64,000 bases of DNA from Labilithrix sp. (lineage in GTDB: Bacteria > Myxococcota_A > Polyangia > Polyangiales > Polyangiaceae), in assembly GCA_019637155.1 (NCBI GenBank), contig JAHBWE010000023.1, positions 106,855 to 170,854 on the forward strand, in the 5' to 3' direction. Position 1 is the stretch's first letter. Every line of letters starts with the position of its first letter. The notes beneath the pieces are model-generated. The model was not told the origin of the DNA. It did no database searches and was given only the letters and a program-made list of their open reading frames with translations. The translations under genes and the position numbers were made by a program. This document shows positions 37,784-44,679 of this stretch, piece by piece.

Positions 37784-38662
37784 TTACCGTTCTTTACGGG
37801 CCGCGAAGTGCTGCGCCGCGACGATTCGGAGCTGCTGTGTCGCACGGGCCCAATCGCGCACCGCGGGCTGCAGCTCCGGCGCTTCGGTTTGGTAGGTTAC
37901 AACCTGAGCTGCGATGAGATCGAGGCGCTCTTCCACTGTGAGGGTGGGCGGAAGGGGGGCGACGCCGTGTTTGCCGCGCGCATCCATACGCCCAAGCGAT
38001 ACGGAGAGGCTGATACGACGCCCCTCGGCCCGAGGCGAGCAAGCGCCGCCCCAGTGAAGAACATTCGCGTTCCAGACGACGGTTGTGCCTGCCGTCACCG
38101 GCACGGCGCGCACGGAGGCCAGCGGCGCGTCCGTCGAGTCGAGGGCGTTCGGGTAGTGCGGATCTTCGTCGAGCGGGACCACATGCATACACGCGCGCTC
38201 TGCGGTGACGTCGGAGAGCGCCGTCCACGCCGTGAGCAGCTCGGGCGCTTCGCGGTCGAGGAGGACCGAGCCGCCTCCGCGATGCGGCTTCCAACCACGC
38301 TCCCCCGGCGCGATCGACCAGGCCCAGGCGTCTTCGAGGAGCTCGTACGTATGGCCGAGAAGGAGGCTCACGGTACGTTCGATCTCGCGGGCATGGCGCC
38401 ACACGTCGTCGAGCATGAAGACGAACACCGGCGGCCACCGCGCGGCATGCAAAGTCTCCATCGCGCGGCACAGGCTACGCGCTCGCGCGCTCGTGAGCGC
38501 GCCGGCAATGACGGCATATCCCTCGGTTCTCAGCCACGTCAGCTCCTGCGTGTCCGCGGCCGGGCAGGCGTCGTCGGCTCCTGTTCCGTCCATCAGCTCC
38601 GTGAACGCCGCTGCGAGCTCACGGGGGGAGCGAAGAAGCTCGGGCGCGAGCGAACGCATCAT
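37784..38662 (-). CDS. PhyH-like Fe(II)/2-oxoglutarate oxygenase with HxG motif
   Basis: The 292-residue protein looks like the phytanoyl-CoA dioxygenase family: GYAVIAGALTSARARSL near residue 50, IAPGERGWKPHRGGG at 118-131, ALSDVTAERACMHVVPLDEDPHY at 148-170, VWNANVLHWGG with the distal His 203, and RRISLS with Arg 215/216 for 2-oxoglutarate. The proximal facial-triad motif, normally HxD, reads H127-R128-G129. Loss of the Asp ligand is the signature of non-haem iron halogenases (HxG/HxA), where chloride takes the site; the alternative is an inactive enzyme. The gene is divergent from the lasso cluster 98 bp away, so it may tailor that peptide. Confidence 0.72.
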   Translation of the reverse strand: MMRSLAPELLRSPRELAAAFTELMDGTGADDACPAADTQELTWLRTEGYAVIAGALTSARARSLCRAMETLHAARWPPVFVFMLDDVWRHAREIERTVSLLLGHTYELLEDAWAWSIAPGERGWKPHRGGGSVLLDREAPELLTAWTALSDVTAERACMHVVPLDEDPHYPNALDSTDAPLASVRAVPVTAGTTVVWNANVLHWGGACSPRAEGRRISLSVSLGRMDARGKHGVAPLPPTLTVEERLDLIAAQVVTYQTEAPELQPAVRDWARATQQLRIVAAQHFAARKER

Positions 38663-38729
38663 CGGAAGATAGCGAGGCTGGTCGCCTGGTTGCTACCCAG
38701 TGGGCGTTGAGCTACAAGCTTGGTGAATG

Positions 38730-38754
38730 AGATGCGAGCCGCTCGCATCTGGAG
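38730..38754 (+). promoter_or_regulatory. Perfect dyad abutting the precursor ribosome-binding site
   Basis: A 9-bp perfect inverted repeat, AGATGCGAG - CCG - CTCGCATCT (38730-38750), ends exactly where the Shine-Dalgarno GGAG (38751-38754) of the precursor begins. The start codon follows 6 nt later. It could be an operator in the divergent promoter region or an RNA hairpin that controls access to the ribosome site. Confidence 0.55.
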
Positions 38755-38760
38755 ATGGAG

Positions 38761-38949
38761 ATGAGCGCCGAACCGAAGGCCCCGAGCGAGATCGAGACGC
38801 CATCCGCGGCGTCAGCGAGGGAGCGTCGTCCCTACCATCCTCCGAAGCTTCGTTGTCTGGGTTCTGTTCGAGACCTCACTTATGGAACCGGCGAGATGTT
38901 CCCCGACTTCTCGGGTGGTCCGGCTGGGGCCATGGCCGCGCCGATGTGA
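38761..38949 (+). CDS. Lasso-peptide-type RiPP precursor
   Basis: A 62-residue peptide. The leader has the lasso recognition motif Y25-xx-P28-x-L30-xxx-G34-xxxx-L39-T40 (YHPPKLRCLGSVRDLT), which binds the PqqD-like protein. A conserved Thr at position -2 fits cleavage after Tyr41, leaving Gly42 as core residue 1. The core then begins GTGEMFPD and ends at Met62 (21 residues). Asp49 is core residue 8, right for a Gly1-Asp8 isopeptide ring; Glu45 is too close. ATG 38761 is chosen over ATG 38755 because GGAG sits 6 nt before it and directly abuts the other. Its stop overlaps the cyclase start by 4 nt. Product structure is a prediction. Confidence 0.8.
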   Translation: MSAEPKAPSEIETPSAASARERRPYHPPKLRCLGSVRDLTYGTGEMFPDFSGGPAGAMAAPM

Positions 38950-40337
38950 CCGAGGCGCCGTACCTCGTCTTCTCCAGCCGCCTCTGTCGCAGCGAGCGCC
39001 TCACGGACGTCGTCCGCGGCGGTATGATCCCGCCGAATCCGGACGTGTATGCGGCCTACGCGAGGTGGTCGCTTCTCGTCGACCATGAAGCGACGCCGTA
39101 TCGCGGCGTCGTGTCGACGCTCGTCGAGTCGAACGGGGCGCCGTCGAATGCAGAGCCAGACGTTCCGGTGCCCGCCGATGAAGAAAGCGCGGCACGCGCG
39201 CTGCGCCAGAGCCTCGAGGCGGCGGTTCAGGCGTCGATGGGCGATGCGCGCCGGGTCGCGGTGTCCACCGGCGGCGGTCTCGACTCCGGCGTTCTCCTTG
39301 CGCTCGCCGTGCACGTCGCGCGGAGAGCGAAGAAGGAGGTCGTCGCCGTCGCGCTCGACTTCGGCGGCGCTGGCGATGATCGACCTTACCTCGCGGATCT
39401 CGAGCGCGAGCTCTCTTGCGAAGTCGTGCGCGTTCCGCCCGAGCGCGGTGCCGACCACGTTGCGTTGCTCGACGGCGTCGACGCAGCGCCCTTCTATTGC
39501 CCGACAGGGCCGATGGAAGCGGCCGTGATGGAGCACGCCCGTGCCGCCGGCGCGGAGCGTGTGCTGACGGGAGCCGGCGGGGATCAGCTCTTCGACGGGC
39601 GCGCGACCGATCTGGCAAGCTTCCTCCGTCGCGGTCACGTCCTCGAGGGGATTCGGCGGGCGCAAACGCTTCGTGGCTTCGAGCAGCCACGCTCTCCGAT
39701 CGTTACCTGGCTCGTGCGCCCGCTCCTCGCGAGCCTCCTTCCGCCTTCGATCCGAGCTCGCCGCGCGGGACGGTCGAGCGGTTTCGTCCCGGCGTGGGCA
39801 GGCCCCGCGCTCGAGGACCTGGAGGCGAGGCGGCGCCGTCAGACGACGGCCATGCTGGAGAAGTGCCTTCCCGATCTACGGCCATTCGAGGATCGGATCT
39901 TCGTCGCGCAACGTGTTCAGTTCGCGTGGCTTCGTCATCAACAGACGCTGACGAGCGGCATTCGTAGAGTCGACCCGTTCCTGCGCCCAGACCTCGTGCA
40001 ACGGGTCCGCTCCCTCCCGCGCGAATGGCTCCTCCATGGCGGCATTCGACGAGGTCTCTTGCGCGCCGCCGTCCGCGATCTGATCCCGGCCTCGTTGGCT
40101 CGTCGTGAGGACAAGGCCTCCGTCGAGCCTGCGCTCGTCCGTTTCCTCCGCGCCATCGGAGGGCGCGCGGCGCTGCGACCATATGCGTCCGTCGACGTGC
40201 TCGCTTCGCTCGGTGTCGTCGACCGCGCTCGCTTCGCCGCGGCCTACGAGGCCTTCGTCGACCAACCCGCGCATCCGGCTGGATGGCTCGGCGCGTGGTG
40301 TGTCCTCGCGCTCGAGCGCTTCGCGAGGACCGCGTGA
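38946..40337 (+). CDS. Lasso-type macrolactam synthetase (asparagine-synthetase-like), short N-terminus
   Basis: The 463-residue enzyme has the ATP-PPi synthetase fold of asparagine synthetases: PP-loop VSTGGGLDSG (about 106-115), LTGAGGDQLFDG, and RVDPFLRPDLVQRV near the C-terminus. In lasso pathways this enzyme adenylates the core Asp/Glu side chain and closes the ring onto the Gly1 amine. Only ~100 residues precede the PP-loop, so the usual ~200-residue glutaminase domain is missing or vestigial, and there is no Cys2. GTG 38946 overlaps the precursor stop (GTGA). It is coupled to the kinase downstream. Confidence 0.85.
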   Translation: MTEAPYLVFSSRLCRSERLTDVVRGGMIPPNPDVYAAYARWSLLVDHEATPYRGVVSTLVESNGAPSNAEPDVPVPADEESAARALRQSLEAAVQASMGDARRVAVSTGGGLDSGVLLALAVHVARRAKKEVVAVALDFGGAGDDRPYLADLERELSCEVVRVPPERGADHVALLDGVDAAPFYCPTGPMEAAVMEHARAAGAERVLTGAGGDQLFDGRATDLASFLRRGHVLEGIRRAQTLRGFEQPRSPIVTWLVRPLLASLLPPSIRARRAGRSSGFVPAWAGPALEDLEARRRRQTTAMLEKCLPDLRPFEDRIFVAQRVQFAWLRHQQTLTSGIRRVDPFLRPDLVQRVRSLPREWLLHGGIRRGLLRAAVRDLIPASLARREDKASVEPALVRFLRAIGGRAALRPYASVDVLASLGVVDRARFAAAYEAFVDQPAHPAGWLGAWCVLALERFARTA

Positions 40338-41137
40338 GCGTGCGGTGGTTGGCTCATCACGAAGTCGACGGAGCGCTCGCCTTCCGCATAGGAGCGACCG
40401 GATCCGACGGGCTCGTGGCCGAGTGGATGGGGATCGGCCGACTCGTCTCCGATCGGGCGGGGTGCAACGCGCGCTTCGAACCCGAGCCGGGGGCTTCGCC
40501 GGAGCTGCTGGCGAAGGTCGAACGTGGCGGTGCCGCGATGCTGCTCCGTCATCTCTCCGGCGGCCTTGCGCTGCACGGCGCGTGCGTCGCGATCGGTCGA
40601 CGCTCGGTCCTCCTGACCGGCCAGAGCGGAGCGGGCAAATCCACGCTCGCGGCCTGGCTCGTCGCGCGCACGTCCGACGCGGAGCTCGTGAGCGACGATC
40701 TCACGCCCCTCGAGCTCGACGAACGAGGGTGGGCTGCGCTTCCTCTGGAGCGCGATCATTGGCTCGACGCGGTCGCGGTTGAGGCGCTCGGGAGCGCGTC
40801 GATGGAGTCCGCGAACAAGCGGCCGTTTCCGGCGCCCCGTTCGGCGCGCGGGGCGACACACCTCGCCGCCATCGTCTCGCTCGAGTTCGCCGACGCCGAC
40901 GCGCCGATCTTGTCGACCGTGAGCGGCGTCGAGGGACTCCACATCCTCTTGAAGCAATCGGTCCGCTTCGCGATCGACGAGCCTGAGCGACATCGTCGCG
41001 AGCTGGACGTGCTCGTCGCGCTCGCCTCGGACGTCGCCATCCTCCGTCTCTCGCGACGCCGGGACCTCTCGGCACTGAGTCACGCCGGCGAAAGGCTTGA
41101 GACGTGGCTGCGAACGGGTAGGGTCGATCAGCCATGA
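40334..41137 (+). CDS. HPr-kinase-like enzyme of RiPP clusters
   Basis: A 267-residue P-loop protein: LALHGACVAIGRR (80-90), Walker A GQSGAGKST (96-104), and AELVSDDLTPLEL with the paired Asp. These are features of the HprK/P C-terminal kinase domain without its N-terminal DRTGG part. Homologues in paeninodin-type lasso clusters phosphorylate the C-terminal Ser of the precursor. Here the core ends in Met and its only hydroxyl residues are Thr2 and Ser10, so the target must differ or the enzyme has another role. GTG 40334 overlaps the cyclase stop; its own TGA overlaps the next ATG. Confidence 0.82.
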   Translation: MSVRWLAHHEVDGALAFRIGATGSDGLVAEWMGIGRLVSDRAGCNARFEPEPGASPELLAKVERGGAAMLLRHLSGGLALHGACVAIGRRSVLLTGQSGAGKSTLAAWLVARTSDAELVSDDLTPLELDERGWAALPLERDHWLDAVAVEALGSASMESANKRPFPAPRSARGATHLAAIVSLEFADADAPILSTVSGVEGLHILLKQSVRFAIDEPERHRRELDVLVALASDVAILRLSRRRDLSALSHAGERLETWLRTGRVDQP

Positions 41138-41424
41138 ACGTGCCCGAGACCATCGACGCCGCGACCTCGGTAGAGGCATCGGACAACGTGTACGCGAGGC
41201 GTTTCGGCGACGAGCTGATCCTCCTTCATTTCGGGCGTGGTGAGTACTACGGGCTCGACCCCGTCGGTGCGTGCATATGGGAACGCTGCGCTGCCGGTGA
41301 GACGCTTGGCGACATAGCGCGCGAGGTCGTGCGATCGTTCGACGTCGACTACCGGCAGGCGCTCGCGGACGTCGTGGCGCTCGTGGGCGAGCTGCGAACG
41401 GCAGGATTGGTCAAGGAGCGTTGA
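41134..41424 (+). CDS. PqqD-like RiPP recognition element (lasso B1 type)
   Basis: A 96-residue protein with the PqqD fold pattern: three strands (VYARRFGDELILLHFGRGEYYGLDPVGACIWERC) then three helices (LGDIAREVVRSFDVD and ALADVVALVGELRTAGLV). It binds the leader YxxPxL region and presents the precursor to the cyclase and peptidase. ATG 41134 overlaps the kinase stop (ATGA), the third 4-nt overlap in a row. A B2 leader peptidase usually follows or is fused; here a lipoprotein gene follows. Confidence 0.88.
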   Translation: MNVPETIDAATSVEASDNVYARRFGDELILLHFGRGEYYGLDPVGACIWERCAAGETLGDIAREVVRSFDVDYRQALADVVALVGELRTAGLVKER

Positions 41425-41470
41425 TGCCACGGGATGTCGCGCTCGACATGGTTTCTGGTATATAGCTCTC

Positions 41471-42493
41471 ATGAAGTCCCTTCGCTTGATCATCGGGGCG
41501 TCCGTTGCGCTCTCCGCGAGCATGGCTCTGCTCGTCGCTTGCGGCGATGACGCAGGCCTCGTCCTCGACGTCGTAGACTCCGGTACCGACGGAACGGTAG
41601 CGGACGTGAACCGTCCAGACGCGGTGGGCGATGTCGACGTGCCCGACGTCGACGTGCCCGACGCCGACACGCCCGACGTCGACGTGCCCGACGCGGACGC
41701 GGGAGTGGACGACGGCGGGCCGACGTTCTTCGATGCGGCGACGTTCGATGCGGGTCCCGACGCCGGGTTCGTGCCTGACTCGGGGGGAGCCGCGGTCCAG
41801 CTCGGGGAGGTCTTCTGCAGTACCGTCGCGCGTTGCTGCTTCGGCGACGCCACCCTCCAGCAGGGAGCTCCGCTTCCGGGCGGCGGCACCTACAACCGCC
41901 AAAAGTGCCTGAACAACTACGCGAACAACGGGTTCGAGCAAGCGAGCAACGGCTCGGCGGTGAATCCGAACCACGTCATCGTCAGTCAGACCAACAGCGC
42001 GGACTGCGCGCAAAAGCTCGAGGCGCTGACCTGCAACGTCGGGTTCGACGAGTTCAAGGCGGTCCGAGCTGCCTGCTATGGTGCGCTCCTCGGCACTCAA
42101 GGGCCGGAGCAATCGTGCTCCGTCAGCGCCGAGTGCCAAGCCGGTCTCTTCTGCAACAACCCGACGAACGGCAACGATACGGGTAAGTGCGAGCTCGTTC
42201 GCGCGACGGGCGCGAACTGCGGCGACTTCACGACCAACGCCAATACCTCTCAGCACGCCTGCTCGTATCGCTACAGCGGTGACCCGCCTCGCTACTGCGA
42301 GTGGTTTGACTTTACCGAGCTCAAGGCGCTCCCTCCCGCGGAGTGGAAGTGCAGGGACGCGAAGCCGAACGGCTCCGACTGCGTCTCTTCGGCCTGGTGC
42401 TCGGCCGGTATCTGCAACTTCGACACAGCGAAGTGCGAGACTCCGACGACGTACTTTACCACGGACGACTGCTCCCAATACCGGACGCCCTAG
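41471..42493 (+). CDS. Cys-rich lipoprotein with DVDVPD repeats inside the lasso cluster
   Basis: A 340-residue lipoprotein: signal ending ASMALLVAC (Cys ~24), then an Asp-rich linker (residues ~38-100) built on DVDVPD repeats. A ~230-residue domain with about 18 Cys follows (FCSTVARCCFG, SCSVSAECQAGLFCNN, DCVSSAWCSAGICN), the paired-Cys style of myxobacterial surface lipoproteins. No catalytic motif is seen. It starts 46 bp after the PqqD-like gene, with an AT-rich TATATA 8-9 bp before the ATG, and ends 12 bp before the nucleotidyltransferase, so it may share the operon. Immunity or surface receptor roles are guesses. Confidence 0.7.
   Translation: MKSLRLIIGASVALSASMALLVACGDDAGLVLDVVDSGTDGTVADVNRPDAVGDVDVPDVDVPDADTPDVDVPDADAGVDDGGPTFFDAATFDAGPDAGFVPDSGGAAVQLGEVFCSTVARCCFGDATLQQGAPLPGGGTYNRQKCLNNYANNGFEQASNGSAVNPNHVIVSQTNSADCAQKLEALTCNVGFDEFKAVRAACYGALLGTQGPEQSCSVSAECQAGLFCNNPTNGNDTGKCELVRATGANCGDFTTNANTSQHACSYRYSGDPPRYCEWFDFTELKALPPAEWKCRDAKPNGSDCVSSAWCSAGICNFDTAKCETPTTYFTTDDCSQYRTP
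41633..41692 (+). repeat. Four 15-bp coding tandem repeats
   Basis: Units of GTCGACGTGCCCGAC at 41633, 41648 and 41678 are identical; the unit at 41663 differs at three positions. They encode the VDVPD repeats in the linker of the lipoprotein. Identical units suggest recent slippage, so the linker length may vary between strains. Confidence 0.9.
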
Positions 42494-42505
42494 ATCGCGC
42501 GGGTC

Positions 42506-43513
42506 ATGCGAGAGCCTCTGGCGCGAGCGGACGAGGCGCTCGTGAGAGTTCTGCGCGGCGACGTGCCGGCCTGGCTCGACGACGTCCACGCTCTCTTCGT
42601 CCGCGCGGAGGTGCATGGTCTTGCGGGGGTCGTGGACGCGAAGCTGCGAGGACGGCCCGAGCTCGACGAGTCGCTCCGCGACGTTCGGCTTCGCGAGCTG
42701 GCACGGGCGCTCGACCACGCAGCTCATCTCGATCTCCTCCACCGTATCGATCACGCGTTGGTGAGCGCGGGCATCGGCGCGATCGCGCTGAAGGGCGCCC
42801 TCCTGGCCGAGAGGCTGTATGCCACGCCGTCGTCTCGGGTAACGAGTGACGTCGACCTCCTGGTCGCCGAAGCCGACACTCTTGCTGCGATCGAAGCGCT
42901 GTCCACGATCGGGTACTCGCACGACGACAACGAGACCGAGCGGCGCTATCGGCGCGAGCATCACCACCTCCACCTCTCGCATGCGGCGTCGCTTCCGCTC
43001 GAGCTCCACTTCCACGCGTATCGTGGTTTTGGCTCGACGTTGCGGAGCGAGCCGCTTCTGCGCCGGAAGGAGCGTGTTCGCGATTTCGAGGCTATCGGCG
43101 TGCTGTCCGCCTCGGACGAGCTCGCTTACCTTGCCGTGCACGCGGCCGCTCATCGGTTTGGGCGCATCGCCTGGCTCTACGAGCTCGCCCTCCTCGTTGG
43201 CCGAATGTCGGGCGAGGAGGTCGCCCTCGCAGCTCGTCACGCGGCCGATGCCGGGTATCGCCGGGTGGTCGGCTTCGCGGCGGATCTCCTCGTCGACGTG
43301 TTGGGAGTCGATCCTGCGCGCGTCGCGCCTCTGCGACGACTCGGGAGCTCACGAGGGCGTGTTGCTCGTGCCCTCGTGCGCGAACCCGCGCATCCGCGTA
43401 TGCGCTCGCTGTCACGCTTCGTCTATTCGCTCGCGCTCTGCGACGATCCCGCCTCGACTGTGCGCTACGCGAGACGAGCGGTGCTCGGATACATCACCGC
43501 GCGTAGCGCATGA
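42506..43513 (+). CDS. Nucleotidyltransferase-family protein of lasso clusters
   Basis: A 335-residue protein of the NTP_transf_5 type often found beside lasso genes: IGAIALKGALLAERLY (near residue 90), RVTSDVDLLVA with the metal-binding Asp pair (~112-118), then a His-rich strand REHHHLHLSHAASLPLELHFHAYR (~152-175). In paeninodin-type clusters such proteins are predicted to nucleotidylate or otherwise modify the peptide; function here is unproven. It follows the lipoprotein by 12 bp, and its 3' end overlaps the convergent methyltransferase gene by 20 bp. Confidence 0.8.
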   Translation: MREPLARADEALVRVLRGDVPAWLDDVHALFVRAEVHGLAGVVDAKLRGRPELDESLRDVRLRELARALDHAAHLDLLHRIDHALVSAGIGAIALKGALLAERLYATPSSRVTSDVDLLVAEADTLAAIEALSTIGYSHDDNETERRYRREHHHLHLSHAASLPLELHFHAYRGFGSTLRSEPLLRRKERVRDFEAIGVLSASDELAYLAVHAAAHRFGRIAWLYELALLVGRMSGEEVALAARHAADAGYRRVVGFAADLLVDVLGVDPARVAPLRRLGSSRGRVARALVREPAHPRMRSLSRFVYSLALCDDPASTVRYARRAVLGYITARSA

Positions 43514-44663
43514 CGAGCTCGCGCACCTGCCGCGCGAGCGAGGCGCGCGGGTGTTTCGGGAACGCTGCCGCCGTCCGCTCCTCGATGTCGTGGAGAGATG
43601 CGGTGCCATCCATCGCGGAGAGGACGAACGACGCGAGCGCCGCGCGCGGGCCACGCTCGGGGGCGAAGGACGAGGACGCCTTGCGCAACGTCTCGATCCC
43701 GACAGGCATACCGAAGAAGCTGGCCTGACGGAGCGCGATCTCCTTGCGGTCGACGTCGGTCGCGCTGACGTTCCAGGCCCATTGCACCGCTTGCTCGTCG
43801 ACACGGAGCGTCACTTCGATCCGAGCACCGCGCGCGACGCGGATCGGGCGGAGGAGCGGCAAGACGGTGCGTGGGTACGCCATCGTCGTTCCCGGGCGGT
43901 TCTCGTACTCGATGTCATCGTCGACGCGGGCCTTGAACCAGACGACGAGGCCGTGCATCTCGGCGTCGCGCGTGGCCTCGAGCGCCACCGTGCCCGCGAT
44001 GACGCCTCCTTGCCATGACCCATAGTCGACCGCACCCCAGGACGTGGAGGTGGTCACGACGTCGCTCGCGGTCACCTGCAAGAGATCGCGTTCGGAGTGC
44101 CGGGTATTGAGGGTCGAGAAGAGCGCGGCCTCGCCGCGAAAGCCGAGGCGCTCGAAGCTCTGGGCCGTCAGCGAGAGACGATGCTGGAGCTCGAAGGACT
44201 CGAAACCGGCCACGAAGAACTCGTCGGCGACGGGGAACATCACGCCTCCGGGGCGCAGGAAGCGCGCGCGTGCGTCGCGTACGATCTCCGCGTGCTGGTC
44301 GTGCAACGCGAAGGCGCCGCGCAAGTCGGATACTACGACGTCGGCCTTCTCCGAGAGCTCGACGTCGAACGAGCTCGCGGCGTGAACGTGGATCTTCGAC
44401 GCGAGCCCGTTCTCGGCCGCCAGGTCGCGAAGGAGATGGACTGCAGGATTGATCTCGATCGCATGAACGGCGCGCGCGCCGAGGCGCGCCGCGATTAGCG
44501 CCGCGATGCCTGTACCGGATCCGATGTCGACGACGACGGAGTCTGCGGTCACACGTCGCGACAGGGCGCGAGCGTAGGCGTCCATCCGGACACCGTCCCG
44601 CATCATCGCGGCATAGCTCAAGACCGAATACATCGCTCGAGTAGACCAGAATGGTCCTAGCAT
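43494..44663 (-). CDS. Protein-arginine-methyltransferase-like enzyme with PqqD-like C-terminus
   Basis: The 389-residue protein opens with the PRMT pattern YSVLSYAAMMRDGVRMDAYARAL, then SAM motif I VVDIGSGTGIAALIAARLGA (~45-65), post-I AIEIN, and DVVVSDLRGAF (~107-117). A beta-barrel-like middle (VVWFKARVDDDIEYENRPGT) fits PRMTs. The usual double-Glu loop is not obvious, as the motif reads SDLRG. The last ~60 residues (ALASFVLSAMDGTASLHDIEERTA...VRELVMRYA) look like a PqqD/RRE-type winged helix. That could recruit the lasso leader. It starts only 16 bp from the divergent exporter start. Confidence 0.75.
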   Translation of the reverse strand: MLGPFWSTRAMYSVLSYAAMMRDGVRMDAYARALSRRVTADSVVVDIGSGTGIAALIAARLGARAVHAIEINPAVHLLRDLAAENGLASKIHVHAASSFDVELSEKADVVVSDLRGAFALHDQHAEIVRDARARFLRPGGVMFPVADEFFVAGFESFELQHRLSLTAQSFERLGFRGEAALFSTLNTRHSERDLLQVTASDVVTTSTSWGAVDYGSWQGGVIAGTVALEATRDAEMHGLVVWFKARVDDDIEYENRPGTTMAYPRTVLPLLRPIRVARGARIEVTLRVDEQAVQWAWNVSATDVDRKEIALRQASFFGMPVGIETLRKASSSFAPERGPRAALASFVLSAMDGTASLHDIEERTAAAFPKHPRASLARQVRELVMRYAR

Positions 44664-44679
44664 CGCGAGGTTGTCTCCG

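Noticed and set aside
41424..41471. A missed B2 peptidase between the PqqD-like and lipoprotein genes
   Set aside because: Only 46 bp are available; no neighbouring protein shows the Cys-His-Asp pattern of B2 enzymes.
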